A DNA stretch of 64,000 nt from Nymphaea colorata (GCF_008831285.2 NC_045138.2:42401115-42465114), one strand, 5' to 3'; counted from the stretch's first letter, positions 23,700 to 36,469 are shown. Notes: generated by a model not told the origin, from the letters alone. Translations and numbers: made by a program.

Positions 23700-26600
23700 T
23701 CGCTACCTGCACAGTTGCCACCGCTGCTACATTGTTGAGCTTCGGTGATTGTGGAATCAGCCTCCTCTGTTGTTAGTATTGACCAAGCAAATGTTGGGAC
23801 CTCTAGAACTGAAAATATCCCTGTTCAAGTCACCACTATTCGTCTTACCAAGGATAATTATCTTTAATGGTTTACTACTATCACTATGGGGATCGCTAGT
23901 CGAGGGCGGATTGCTTATGTCATTGGGAAGAAGACTGAACCACTTGAGACCAGTCTAGCTTGGGATACATGGTTTCTTGAGGACAACCAAGTCAAAACTT
24001 GGATTATCAACGTTGTGTCTTCCAATATTCAACTCCTCATTCTTCGTAAGAGGACTGCCAAAGATATGTGGATTATTTTAGAACAGATATATGGCCAGAA
24101 GAAGAAGGATGTTCGAGTGTATCAGTTGATGAAGGATGTCTATGCCCTACGGTAAGGAGAACTTTCCGCAACAGACTTTTATGTGGCATTGAAATCAAAA
24201 TGGGAGGAACTTGACTACTACTCTGATGATACTTGGAATTGTCCCTAAGACCAGCTGTGTCATTGGGCCAAGGAATGGAAGAACCGAGTGTTTTGTTATT
24301 GGCAGGACTGAATGATGAATTCGAAGGTATAAGTAGTCAAATTCTTAATTTAGAAGAAGTGTATAGTATTGAATATGTCTATTCTCGCGTTGAAGCTGAA
24401 GAGCAAAGATGTCTTATTATAACAAGAAAAAAGGGGCTTATAGTGAAAGATTTGCTCTTGTTAGCCAAGCTCATAGATGGGGGCTACTCGACCCTCTCAG
24501 AAATATACTCACTGCAAAAAAACCTGTCACACCATAGAGTTCTGTTAGGATTTGCATCCTGAAAAGAAGAATAGTCATGAGAGATCTTCTAATAGGAAGA
24601 AGCCTATTCTTGATGTTACTAATCCTAGTGGGGAAAAAAACATCTACCTCTGCTGAATAGATTCATGAGCTTTATGCATACCTAAGCTAGATTGAAACTA
24701 GTCAGGCTGAGACATCAGTTTGAAACTAGTCAGGTTGAGACATCAGTTAATCGCACCCTTGCTATCTATAGAGAAAAAGGTAATTCTTGTATGGGAGAGT
24801 GGATTGTTGACAGTGGTGCAACCTACCACATGATCGGCAATCCTAAGTTTTTTCATGAGTATAAGCTTTCGTCAGGGAATGAATGAGTTTCTCTTGCCAA
24901 TCGTTCCTCTATCTCTGTGGTTGGGAAAGGGAGTCTCTCATTTTTAAACAAGTTTTTAGTTCACAATGCTCTACATATTCTTCATCTTCCCTTGAATCTC
25001 ATTTCAGTTAGCAAAATTATGAAAGAGTTGAATTGTGAACTTATTCTTTCAGCTAATCGTTGTGTTTTGCAGGACTTTGTGACAAGTAAGAGGATTGTGA
25101 TTAGTTCAGTTTTTGAAGGGCTATATCGATTACCCATGTGTGTTGCCACAACTCTCATGATGGCGGTTAGCAAAACAAATAAGTGTAGAGAAGACTTCCT
25201 TCAGTTGGTTCTGCATTGTCATGAGCGCCTTGGGCATTTTCCTTTTGAAATTCTTAGACAGTTGTTTCTTGATTTATGTTCTAGTTTAAATATGACAATG
25301 GTATGTGATATATGTCATTTGGCTAAACATGTTAGGGCTCCATATCATGTTTCTACCAATCGTTTCAATGAAGTTTTTGCTTTGATTCATTCTAATGTAC
25401 GGGGGCATTCAGGAATTCCCTTTTGCCATGGGTTTCAGTACTTTATAATGTTTATAGATGATTGTTTTCGTGACACTTTTGTATACTTGCTAAAAGACCG
25501 TAGTGAAGTGCTTAATGTCATAGAGACTTTAATCATTCTTGTAGAAACTCAATTTGGAACATCTGTTAAGACATTTTGGTCTGACAATGTTCGTGAGTAT
25601 ATGTGTTATTCTGTTGATAGTTTTTTTCGAAAAAAGAGAATTGTTCATAAGACGTCATGTATATGTACCCCCCTCAAAATGGGGTTGCTGAACAAAAGAA
25701 TCATCAGTTATTAAATGTCGCCAGGTCCCTCTTATTCCAACAGTATCTTTCAAAACAGTATTGGGGAGATGCTGTACTCACCAGTGCATATCTGATTAAG
25801 CATATGCCTAGTCGCGTGTTGAATAGGCAGACACCTCATTTTATGTTATCAGGGAGTCGTCAACCTTTTTCTCTTCCACCTCAAGTCTTTGGTTGTGTCT
25901 GTTTTATTCACAATCATAGTCTTAATATTAAAAAACTTGATCCAAGGTCGATTAAGGGCATTTTCTAAGTTATTCGCCCACTCAAAAAGGATATGTGTCT
26001 AGACCCTTCTACTAGTCGTCTTTATGTTACCAAAGATGTCACATTCTTGGAAAATACTTTCTATTTTAGTGAGAATTCTCTTCAAGAGGAGAGGTCTACA
26101 ACTAGTACAACTAGAGAAGAGTATTCTCCAAATCAAGATATTCAGTTTACAGATTTGTTGGACAACAAAAAGGAAAATGTTCAGGCTACAGACCTTCTAG
26201 AGCACAATAAGGATGATGGTTGCTCAACTGGAAATGAGGAAGAACGTAACCGCTTGTTTGGGCAGGTTTACTCTAAGCAAAGATTGTCTACAACTGAGCC
26301 CACTGATGAGGTGACTGGTAATGAAAATTCTAATCCCAATCCTAATGTTATACCTTCTAAGGATGACCCAAGTCATGCTTGGGAGTTGATGGTTGAAGGT
26401 ACTGAGGCTGAAAATGAAGAGTTACCATTGCTCTTAGAAAGGATATCAGGTCATGTATTCAACACCCTATTGGTAATTTCATATCATACTTTGAGCAATA
26501 ACTACAAATGTTTTATATCATCTCTTTCTATAGTTGTGATTCCCAGGACTGTTACTGAGGTTGAGAGCAATTTCAAGTGGGCTCATGCAATGCAAGAAGA

Positions 26601-27330
26601 GATGAAAGCAATGAACAAAAAGAAAACATGAGACGTGGTAAATATCCCTCAAGCGGCTCATCTGGTAGGATCCAAATGGGTTTACACAATTAAATATATG
26701 CTAGATGGGAGTGTAGACAAATAAAGCTCGCCTAGTTGCCAAGGGGTTCAGTTAGAAATATAGAATTCGCTACTTGGAAACGTTTGCTCCCATTGTAAAA
26801 ATGAAGACAGTCATAGTCATTATGTCCTTAGTCATGATAAAGGAGTGGAATATATACCAACTTGATGTTAAGAACACATTTCTCAATGGAGACCTTAAAG
26901 AGGAAGTGTATATGTGTACGCCTCCAGGATATGAGGAAACCTGAAAAATGCTGCAAGCTTATATGGGCTCAAACAATCTCCCCGGGCATGGTTTGAACAA
27001 CTTAGACTGGTGATGAGATAACATGGTTACTATCAAGGGAATGAAGATCATACTCTCTTTGTGAAGAGGAATGAGCATAAAGTTACTCTTCTATTAGTAT
27101 ATGTTGATGATATGATTGTCGCAAGTGATGATGAAGATGAAATAACAAAGTTAATGGAACTGTTGGCTATTGAGTTTGATCTCAAGAACCTTGGTAAGTT
27201 AAAATATTTTCTTGGCAAGTTAAAATATTTTCTTGGCATTGAAATTACTAGGTCCGGTACTAGCCTTGTGTTAAATCAACGGAAGTACACTCTTGATTTA
27301 CTAAACAAACACAATGAGTGTTAAGAGATA
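23700..27330 (+). mobile_element. Ty1/copia element (+), decayed, gag to RT
   Basis: Plus-strand order. Gag at about 23780-24420 (AWDTWFLEDNQVKTW, QIYGQKKKDVRVYQLMKDVY, then KSKWEELDYY). Protease near 24790-24840 (WIVDSGATYHM). Pre-integrase and integrase at 24917-25970 (LNLISVSKIMKELNCEL, CDICHLAKH, FIMFIDDCFRDTFVYLLKDR, FWSDN). Its first catalytic position reads HSNV where the family has HSDV. Reverse transcriptase pieces at 26560-27324 (GSKWVYTIKY, YQLDVKNTFLNGD, LLVYVDDMIVASDD). The YVDD active site at 27100-27111 is intact. Stops and shifts split it into at least seven frames. Homology stops near 27330, before RNase H, so the 3' end is truncated. Confidence 0.85.
27193..27234 (+). repeat. 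21-bp in-frame duplication in copia RT
   Basis: Two adjacent 21-bp units differing at one base encode GKLKYFL twice, so the protein reads LGKLKYFLGKLKYFLGIE. The family has a single copy after DLKNLG or DLGxL. Confidence 0.92.
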
Positions 27331-28422
27331 GGCTTGGGACAAGTATAGTTGTTCCTTTGGGTTAGTACTTGAAAGTACCAAGTATGCATAAGACTTGATT
27401 TGAATCTATTATGTCATGTGACCCATGAATGCGATGCATGTCTAGTTATGTCTCTTTAAGCCTTTTACACTTGAATAAATAAGTCTAGTGAGCGTTCTAC
27501 ACTTGGTACCCTAAGGCCAATGGGCTTAGGAGATATTAACCTGAAAGCTCACTACATGGGTTCAATAGAACACATAACAAAATGATACGTAGTCATCAAA
27601 ATGGTGGGGCTCCATAGTAGCCTGTGTGTCTGTGTGGTGGTGAGGTGTTTCCCCTATAGGTGAAGGTCAGCTTGATAAAAGAAAGAAAGAAAATAAAAGA
27701 GGAAAATAAGAGAACAAGAGGCAAAGTGAACAAAGCAAAGAAAAAGAAACATGAAACGAAAAAAAAAATAAAGAGTGTCTACTCTCGAGAGGCATGAACT
27801 ACTCAAATTAGAAATTCTTTTACAAATAGCATGAAATTCCTCATGATCTCGAAACCACTAGGTTAATAGTTGCTCACAAGGGTCTCTATGAACTAGAGAG
27901 CATAAAGATCATGCAATGACAATGAAGTTAACAGGTTTCTAATGTTAATGGATCATAACAGGTTTCTGACGAGATATTAAGTTCAACAAGCACATAACTT
28001 TGCTACAAGATGTTGGATTTCACATAAAATCATCTTTGTGGACACACATTGAACTCATCCTTATGGATCCTACACTGAACTCGTCCTTAAAGAGACAATT
28101 TTTGTAACTCATGGTTCATGGGCACATAATGTTTAGGACTTGCTCTCACAAGTGCACAATGCCTTAAACAAGAAACTTTTCACAATGTTTTTCCAGTCTT
28201 ATAAATATGGCACCTTTATTTTTCAAGAACACTGCAGATTTTGCACTCAAATTTTCACAAATTATGAAAGATTTTCTAAAACTAGTTGCTTTTAAGTACA
28301 TCAATTTATGGTTTCTCTAAGCCAAGAACTTTCTCTTATACTAGGGCATTTTATTTTATTTGGTGTCATGTCTTTGCCACTAAGCATGACTTTGTACTGA
28401 CTTAGTAGAAAAGAGGGTCATC
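27331..28422 (+). other. Noncoding DNA before an LTR, possible internal end of a gypsy element
   Basis: No coding signal. Purine-rich runs occur near 27680-27780, and GTAGAAAAGAGGGTCA lies at 28405-28420, directly before the LTR-like head at 28423, where a polypurine tract would be expected. This suggests the 3' noncoding end of an LTR element. Confidence 0.4.
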
Positions 28423-30161
28423 TATAGACACTCTAAATTTTTTTATAGACAATCTAAATTTTTTATAGGTTAAAATGACTATTTTCCCCTCATAAATGAG
28501 ATTTTGAATGTTGTATAACGAACTTTAAAGCATAGGGGCCACGAACTACACCAGATCAAATAATATGCTCTAGGCATCAAACACTAGGACCCACATCACC
28601 CAGACTGTAACATAGAAAAGTGACATACCCATGATTACTATTTTGAATAGTCATGGAAGTCCTGAGAATTATTTAAACGAAGATCAATCAAGATTATTTC
28701 CATCTCTACAAATCACTAGATATCATCGTAGCATGTTTACCAACTTACAGTTGGTTAGAAACTGTCCAAAAGTGACCCATTTCCCTAGGTTTTCTATCAT
28801 TTCTCATCACTAGAGCACTTGCAGAATAGACTAGACCTAGACAAGTTCTCTTCAGTATTAGCAGAGCATTTTCAGCTTGAAAGCTAAAATTCCAATGTTA
28901 GAACACCATTTGGTATCCCATTTCTCCATTTTCACATATATGATCAACATTTTCTACCCAGTTCAAGCGAGTCAGCCCAAATATATCTAGAATCTCATTA
29001 TTCAGTGCTAGATATGACTATTCTTATCTTCAGTTTGAACAATTCTATCTTAGATTGAGCATACTTGTTTTCTATTCATTCCAAGAGTATTTGTGTCCAT
29101 AAATTATCACTGGTGACTTTTGAACTAATTCTTGAGAGATCTGGAATGCCAATTCTCAATCCTACACAGAACGATTCAATGTCACTCGAGGAGAGTATCA
29201 GTGTATTCACACATTCCATAGACAAGGTCAAAATCCCTGTTTCATATTTTACTTTTCACATTTTCATTTGTAGAGTCAATTTTAGTTTGGCCAATTTTGA
29301 AAAATGTGATTTTCCAAAGGCAAATTAAAGAATTTCCCACCAAATTCGGCATGCCCCAAGGACTAAGCCTAACCCACATCCTAGTGTGGTTAAACAGCTT
29401 ACCCAACCAGCCATGTAGAGCCCAATTTTGTGCTAGGGGTGAAATCGTTATTTGTTCAAGTGTGCATTATTTTTGTATAAATCTAAGTTTGGTTACATAA
29501 ATCAAGCCTAGGACATTCTTACACGACATCTGAGCCTAGTAAATCTGAACCAGCCTAGAATTGGACTTAACTGGACTCAAACCTACTTGAACCTGTTTGA
29601 CCATAACATAACCCAGTTCGACCTAAGCGCGGCCTGACTTGTTCCAGCTCATTCAAGGCCTAGGTCAAGCCGTGGTCTACCTCTTGAACACTAAGTCTAG
29701 ACGTCAGATCCTCAATCTAGAACATAGAATCAGAACTCAAATCTATAATTTGCTCTGATTTAGATCCAAATCTTGATTTCAGATCTTCAAATCTAAATAT
29801 TTCAAACCAGATCTTGACCTAGACATTTGATTCAAATCTTATATCTAAATTATTATTCAGATATCAATCTAGATCTCTCCAAGTCCAGATAACAATCTAA
29901 ACATGTATCTGAATCAAGATTTATATCCAAAGTGACTATATGCTACGATCCTTTTAAATTTTCCACTCTTCAGGAACACGTCACCCTTTTATTAAATTTT
30001 CTCACTCTCAAGGACGTGTGTCATCATCTTGCCTGATCTCAGACACTCAAAGGCATATGCCATAATAAGAGTGCACCACATTTGGTAGTCTTCCACTCTT
30101 AGATACTTGACACTTGTCACAATTCTAGAGACTCCTTTGTATTTGAGATTCTCCAATTCTC

Positions 30162-30169
30162 TATAAATA
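30162..30169 (+). promoter_or_regulatory. TATA box in LTR copy b
   Basis: TATAAATA within TCTCTATAAATAGAGAAG, followed by a GGGGATGCCCATCCCC palindrome. This is the expected form of a retrotransposon promoter; function is inferred. Confidence 0.5.
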
Positions 30170-30935
30170 GAGAAGCCCTAAAAGGGGGATGCCCATCCCC
30201 CTCTCTAGCCCTTGGAGTCTGCATCGATTTTGGAAGAAAGCCTCAATTGCTACCCACATCCAAATAAGGAAATGGAAAAGAAGAAAAAAAAAGAAGAAAG
30301 AAAAGAAGAACTTAAGGAAGAAGAAAAAGAAGAAGTTGAGATAGGATTTTCCACCCTTTCATTATAAACATATACGATTTTGTCATTTTTCTTCACGTTT
30401 ACTGTAAACATGTTTAAATTAATGGTTTCCAAGCTTTTAGGTCAAGACTTTTGGGTTTTTTATTTGTTTTCTAGCTTTAGAGATACTTCTTGAGTTCATG
30501 CAAGATTGAGAAGTGCAGAAATTTCAAAACTTTACCTAACTTCGAGAAGCTCCATCTCTTTAATCAGAAATAGTATTGAGAATCCATAAAAAGCATGTCT
30601 TTCCCTATATGTCTATTTTCCACAAATTTCATCAAATTGTAAGCTTTTTTGGTTCTTCATTTGATCATTTCCCCAAAGTTTATTTTCTGTAACTTTCAAC
30701 CTATAGAAATCGGGTCCTAAAATTTGTCTAACTTGCGAACTTCATAACTTTTGATTGAGAACTCTTATTTGCATCCTGTAAAAAGCTAGAAGTTAGATCT
30801 ATGTGTCTAGTTTCTTCCCATCAAATGTAAGTCAATTTCAAGTTTATTTGACCAATCAATTAGGTGATTTAGGCAAAATTATTTTCTGCAACTTTCTACA
30901 AATCATATTTTTATCCAACTTCGTGATGTCGTTTA

Positions 30936-30936
<1 letters not shown>

Positions 30937-31017
<81 letters not shown>
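30937..31017. repeat. (CT)n(AT)n microsatellite
   Basis: About 12 CT units joined to about 28 AT units within LTR copy b. Confidence 0.95.
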
Positions 31018-31020
<3 letters not shown>

Positions 31021-32991
31021 TTTTGTGAAACTTTCAACTCCTATGATTCTCTGTTACATAGAGAATTTGTAGATCAATTTTTAAGCAAAAATAGGTTGAT
31101 TTGATACCCTATCCTTGTTCTAAATGTAGTTATATAAGTATCCAATCAGTTCTGTTTCTATTACTTTTTGCTATTCATGTTTTATGTTCCCAAAGTCATT
31201 ACTTTTTACCCCATGCATGTTTTTCGGATCTGTGTAATGCTGTTGATTCTTTATTATGTGGAGAGTCTACAGACCAATTTTCAGATTAATCCAAATTGAA
31301 GATAGAGTTTTAGTTGGACCAAATGTAGCTGACCAACCAGTTTTCTAGACTTTTTCTTGTGTTTCGAACATAGTTAGGGCTTTTTGTCTATGCTTGTAAA
31401 TCATAATTTATTAAGTTTATTTACATTCTTTTTATTATGCATAGCCCATTTGCCTTTGATATTATAATGTAGCATTTGATTTCAAATTTTCATTCGGATT
31501 CACTGAGAAATGTATGCTAGTTTAACACGTGCCTTGAAACAATAGTCATTGCACATGTATTTATGATTCAAATTGGTTCCTACGTGGGTTTACTTTTCAA
31601 AATCATACATCGTATAATCAGATGTTTTATGATATTTGATGTGCATTCATATACTTTGCTTTCGCTTTGTATCATGCATTTAATTTCAAACACTGCACTT
31701 AGAGTTAGGCTATGTAAGAATGAGGTTGGGTTATTAGCTGCATGCATATGACAAGAGTCCTTGCATGTACTTGATCCAAATTTATTTCTACAAGGGCACA
31801 CATTTTCAAAAACTTAGTCTTAAACTGCACATTTTCAAAATTGAACCAATTTTCAAACACTAGCTTTAGACATGATTGAGATCTAACCCAAGATTTGACT
31901 TACCTCAAACCACATCAGCTTTACACGATGTCTTAGTCAAGACTGGACGTCAAGTTCCACTACTAACTCAAGTTGAAACTCAGTTGAAACCTAGATCCTA
32001 GTTAGATTTATCTAAGCTAACCCTTTGAACCTAGATTGATCCTATGAACCTGTAATGGATCCAGATCTTGTGAATTGGATCTTAGACCTTCGAATTTGAA
32101 TTCTGATATAACTGAATCTGAATTTAGAAAATTGGATCTTAATTTCTCACATTTAGAGCATCAGATCTAGATTTCAAGTAACTTGGATCATGATTTTGGA
32201 TCTTACACATAATTATATTCCAATTTGGATTTTGAATATTATACCTAAAATTTTGGATCTTAGATTTTAGAATCACAATTTCAAACCTTATAGGATTAGG
32301 ATTATATCCTCACTTGAATTTTGGATTTCAGATCTTCACAATATTTGGATCAAGATCTCAAACTTTACAAGTTGGAATTTCAAAATGGATCTCAGATCTC
32401 AACCTTTGTTGACTTCTTGGATTCAAAACCCCAATTCTAAATCCTTAGATTTAGATTTTCAAATTGGATCATAAAGTTTAAATTTGGTTTTTTTTTCTTG
32501 AACCAGATCTTGGATACAGATTTTGATCTCAATATTTTGGATTTCAGTTCATAGTTCTTTTCATGTCCACATCCCTAAAACCTTAGAAACCGGTTCTCAA
32601 CCATGTCTGAAACTAGTTTGCATTCATTCATATTAGATTTAGGAATTGTTGCATGAATCGATGATAATACGGATCAGGAACTGTACCCCTGGATTATAAA
32701 AATCTTTTGTTCATACACTCTAATTTCTAATGATCCATTTTGATTTTCTAAATCTCATCTATTTAAATTTAAGAGCATGTTAGGATCCAGCAACAATCAT
32801 AACTCAGAATCTAGAATACTCGACCAGTTATGGGTGATCTAGCTTACTTTGTTTTAACCATACTAGCTGCACTAGCATATGATTTTCCTTATGACAACAC
32901 CAATTTGTCCTGCTACTTTATTGTTTTCTCGTAGTAGGATAATCCAGATTTGGTACGTCATGGTTTTATTGATAAAATAAACAGGGGTGGG

Positions 32992-33302
32992 CATCGGGCT
33001 GGGCTGGGCCAGACCGGGCCGGCCCCATAAAATCGGTTTCGGGTCAGCCCAAACTTGGACCCAGGCCCGGGCCTGAGACCCAAATACAGGCCCGGGCCCG
33101 ACCCGGCCCAGTCCGTTTAAAATAAAAAAATATTTTTTTAAATTATAAAATAATTTTTAATATCAAATATATTTTTAGTAATAAAATATATATTGTTAAA
33201 TTAAAAAAATAAAAAAGCTATTTTTTAAATGTTAACAGGCTGGGCTTGTGCCGGGCCGGGTCCCGGGCCCCAGCCGGCTGCCCGGCCCCGTGCCCACCCT
33301 TA
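32992..33302. mobile_element. hAT-type MITE (311 bp)
   Basis: Flanked by perfect 8-bp copies of AAAATAAA at 32984-32991 and 33303-33310. Its ends are CAGGGGTGGGCA and TGCCCACCCTTA, inverted repeats with two mismatches at the tip. Both subterminal regions are rich in GGGCCGGGC words around an AT-rich centre without coding capacity. These GGGTGGGCA termini are a known pattern of plant hAT MITEs. Confidence 0.9.
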
Positions 33303-33310
33303 AAAATAAA

Positions 33311-34100
33311 CAAGTTCTTGAGATAGGTTGTGCATTTAATGGTAGCTTGTGCCAACTTCTTAGGAAGAAGTAGACAAAAAGGTGATGCTCAGGGCAATTG
33401 CTTGTTGCTTGCATGGCTATTGCTTGCATGGCTATTTAGTAGAATTGGTACATTAATAATGCTGAAAGTGGAATATCTCGATGGCCCAAATTCACTATAA
33501 TCTTGGTTGTGGATGTTCTTTTGCACAGTTTTGCACAGTGAAGAAGATACCTCATTCCATCGTGATAAGCAACACTGTAAAAAAGAGCAGTTCGGGGAGG
33601 ATGGGCATGCCCCAACTGACTTAATTCTCCACCCACTTGTTTTTAGGTCTACTCTGATGACAATGACAACCGGGAGCCGATTTGTAAATGGAAGCAAAGT
33701 AGACCAAAAAAGCATCAACTCATAAGCTTACGTCCCAACAAATTAAGCAAGGAGAAGCAGGCAATTAAATCTCACTTGTTCGTAGTGGTAGTAAGCGATT
33801 TTTTTAAAAATATGTAGATAAAATATTGTGTGTGTGTGTGTGTGGGTATACACTCTCTTTTGAATTGATGTCACTCACTAAAAGATATGGCACTCCCGCT
33901 GTTCCCTAGCCAGGCGGTGCTGAGTAGTTAAACGGTGAACATGTATCTTAGCTTAAGAATGTCTGGTTAATATTTAACATATTTTTGGAAAAAGTTTTCA
34001 GAAGTATGTTTCTGGAATTGGTTTTCTGGCAATAAAATTTTAGATTTTCAAATGTATGTTGTGTTTGGTAACCATGAATTATTTTTCTGAAAATTTCCAG
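33311..34100. other. No gene recognised
   Basis: AT-rich DNA with a short GT microsatellite near 33829-33844. Overlapping short frames near 33390-33720 on both strands show no recognisable domain. Confidence 0.5.
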
Positions 34101-34106
34101 TTTGAT

Positions 34107-34505
34107 TGCAAGAAATGACGAATCGCCCCTTGCAAGAAATGACGAATCGCCCCTTTCTTCCTCCTTCCCCTCCTTCCCTTTCTTCCTCCTCCCTCCTTCC
34201 CCTTTCCTCCTCCCCTCTTCCTCCTCCCTCCTTCCGTTCTTCCCCTCTTTCGCCTCCCTCCTTCCCCTCTTCCTCCTCCCTCCTTCCGTTCTTCCCCTTT
34301 CCTCCTTCCCCTCTTCCTCCTCCCTCCTTCCCCTCTCCTCCTTCCGCAGTTCTTCCCCTTTCCTCCTCCCCTCTTTCTCCTCCTTCCTTCTGCTTTCCCC
34401 CTCCCTCCTTCCGTTCTTCCCCTTTCCTCCTCCCTCCTTCCGCTTTCCCCCTCCCCTCTTCCTCGTCCCTCCTTCCTCCCCTCCGCCTCCTTCCCTTCTC
34501 CCTTC
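34107..34505. repeat. Pyrimidine-rich minisatellite with 24-bp duplication
   Basis: Two exact 24-bp units (34107-34130, 34131-34154) lead into about 350 bp made almost only of C and T, built from variants of CTTCCTCCTCCCTCC. It produces long but meaningless frames on both strands (Ser/Pro/Leu-rich on plus, Glu/Gly/Arg-rich on minus). Confidence 0.9.
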
Positions 34506-34530
34506 CTTCCACGATCAAGCCCAACCGCTC

Positions 34531-34563
34531 AATATGTTTCCACCCCTCGGGTGGAAACATATT
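34531..34563. repeat. Perfect 15-bp inverted repeat (hairpin)
   Basis: Arms at 34531-34545 and 34549-34563 pair perfectly with a 3-nt loop; the arm is AATATGTTTCCACCC. AT-rich sequence with TATGTTTCTG phrases lies on both sides of the minisatellite, so hairpin and minisatellite may belong to one foldback-type element. Confidence 0.85.
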
Positions 34564-34619
34564 TTCGGAAATATGTTTCTGATTTTCATGTTAAATTCTA
34601 TGTTTGATAAACAAGAAAT

Positions 34620-35342
34620 ATTTTAAAAGTTTGAAATATTATTTTACTGCTACAGTAAAACACCTGACCATTGACCATCAACCACTACCTTAGTGTTAGG
34701 ATGGTCACGAATTTGAAGTGGATGCGGCCTTTTAGTATTTTCACCATCGTCGACTAAACGGCCAAATACTCTCTCCGTCCACTGATGTTCAGGCCACAAA
34801 CGACCGCTTGAAATACGCTCTGTTGATAATGGCAAGCACATATATGTGCTGCAGATAATCTTGGAATGAAATGATGTCTTCACGCTGCAGCAACTATAAT
34901 TGGTGCCAACTCGTGATGGTAATCGACAGGGGTCAAGTGGCAATGTGCACTGATTTAACAAACTCAGTTACATGACCATGGGCAATTATATAAGAAAATT
35001 ATATTGGGTAGCAATTGGTTGTGAATATGGCATCAAGTCGTAAAACTGGGTATTTATGTTTATGAAACGCATATGAGTAAATTTCGTAAGAATAAAATTG
35101 GAATTTTACTAACCCTCAGCCTCAGGGCTTTACTTTCAGATAAGTAATCGTCCAACAAGCTCTACTACGGATATTTATGCAAATAAGATGCATACAAGTA
35201 CCTACCAGTAGAAAATTTCTGACATAGAGACAGAAATAAAATTATGCACTACAAAAGGGGGAAATTTTGAAATATATTTTCATTTTTCTTAGAAATCTAA
35301 AAATTTAGATTAAGGAACATCAAGTTTTTTGCTAATTAGAAG

Positions 35343-35409
<67 letters not shown>

Positions 35410-35699
35410 GAGAAAAAGGGCACTTTTTGGAAATGATTTGTATCAAATTGTTACGTATTTTGATTCTAGAGAATGATATGTCCCACTTAAATTGATTGGG
35501 ATTGAGAGTTTGTAGAGTTGAATGATTTTTTAATTATGATTAATTTATAATTTATATGTTTAATGAGAATCAATATGACTGTGCATACACATGCTAGATG
35601 ATATTTGCTTAGGACAGTTACAGGTGTCTTTAAGCCTTGAGCACGAGCGATTCATTTAAGCATCTTAGAATTATAATATACAACATCATTTAATAGATT
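34620..35699. other. No gene assigned; microsatellite and one unexplained frame
   Basis: A minus-strand open frame of 103 codons at 34650-34961 (containing PEHQWTERVFGRLVDDGE) looks more protein-like than chance but matches no family I recognise. The rest is AT-rich. Confidence 0.35.
35345..35405. repeat. (TA)n(TG)n microsatellite
   Basis: About 13 TA units followed by 17 TG units. Confidence 0.95.
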
Positions 35700-36460
35700 T
35701 TTGAAAAATGTACTCTAAAAGTCATATTGCATTAGAAGTACTTGCCACTTGGTGATCCTTCTTGTGGGACAATGTTGCTCCAAAATGTACTTGAGTTGAG
35801 ATTGCATCGAAGGTTTTGCTGAGCTAATAGATTGCATGTTTTCAATGTACAGCCCTCCTCATACTATGCTAGAAATCATCCACAAATGGAATTGTTTACT
35901 CAAATATAGATCATCAACCGTTGTCCCTCTGCCATTATTTTCAAAACTTTTGGATTCAAGAGATATTATTGATTTGATTGAAGGATTACTAACATTTCAG
36001 GCCCCACTCAAACTTGATGCCCTTTCTGAGTAACTGATTAAATGGTTTACATCAGAGGGCTAGATTTGAGATAAAACGGCAGATGGCTTGTATCCTACCG
36101 TGTAAACTGTATAGTTCTTTAAGATCGGTTGGGGCTCGCATATCTATAATGGCCTTAGCTCTGGTGGGGTCCACTTCAATTCCCCTTTTCCTCACCATAT
36201 ATCCCAAATGTTCGCCTAACTCAACAACAAACACACACTTCTGTGGGTTTGATGAGAGCCTGTATTGAATCCACCTGTGTTAGCACTCTGATGTAATCCT
36301 GATGTGTTTTAGATTTTACAAGAATATCATCTATGTAGGCATCCATGAACTTGTGCATTTGATCATGGTGGTGGCCTTTGCTCTTTGATATGTTGCTTTG
36401 ACATTTATCAATCCGAAAGGCATCAATGTTGTTTACATGCCAAATTCGCATCTTACATGT
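35700..36460 (-). mobile_element. Ty3/gypsy RT-RNase H fragment
   Basis: The minus strand encodes, with frame changes, LMPFGLINVKATYQRA, HKFMDAYIDDILVKSKTH (the YIDD active site of reverse transcriptase), VFVVELGEHLGYMVRKRGI, then KAIIDMRAPTDLKEL and GRIQAICRF. Weaker RNase H pieces (YLLNPKVLK) extend to about 35700. A pseudogene with several stops. The preceding RT part may be the fragment at 40288-40770. Confidence 0.8.
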
Positions 36461-36469
36461 AAACTGTAT

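Larger units (their letters stand above)
28423..32800 (+). repeat. Long LTR-family repeat, copy b (about 4.3 kb)
   Basis: The head is TATAGACACTCTAAATT. The first 1.2 kb aligns collinearly with the inverted copy at 42223-41250, sharing for example AACTAATTCTTGAGAGATC (29123-29141 here, 41605-41623 there) and AAAATGTGATTTT. A GATC-rich block at 29700-29950 is followed by a TATA box at 30162 and a second GATC-rich block at 32030-32560. The copy at 40275-36470 repeats this order. Length and layout suit the long LTRs of some plant Ty3/gypsy elements. The right edge is estimated from the other copy. No protein is encoded. Confidence 0.6.

Noticed and set aside
29065-29328. 87-codon frame similar to one on the minus strand at 41418-41633
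   Set aside because: The similarity reflects shared LTR-family DNA; flanking noncoding sequence is equally similar, so protein selection is not indicated.
34048-34626. Long overlapping frames (158-174 codons) on both strands
   Set aside because: They arise from the C/T-only minisatellite; the proteins are Ser/Pro/Leu or Glu/Gly/Arg repeats with no domain.
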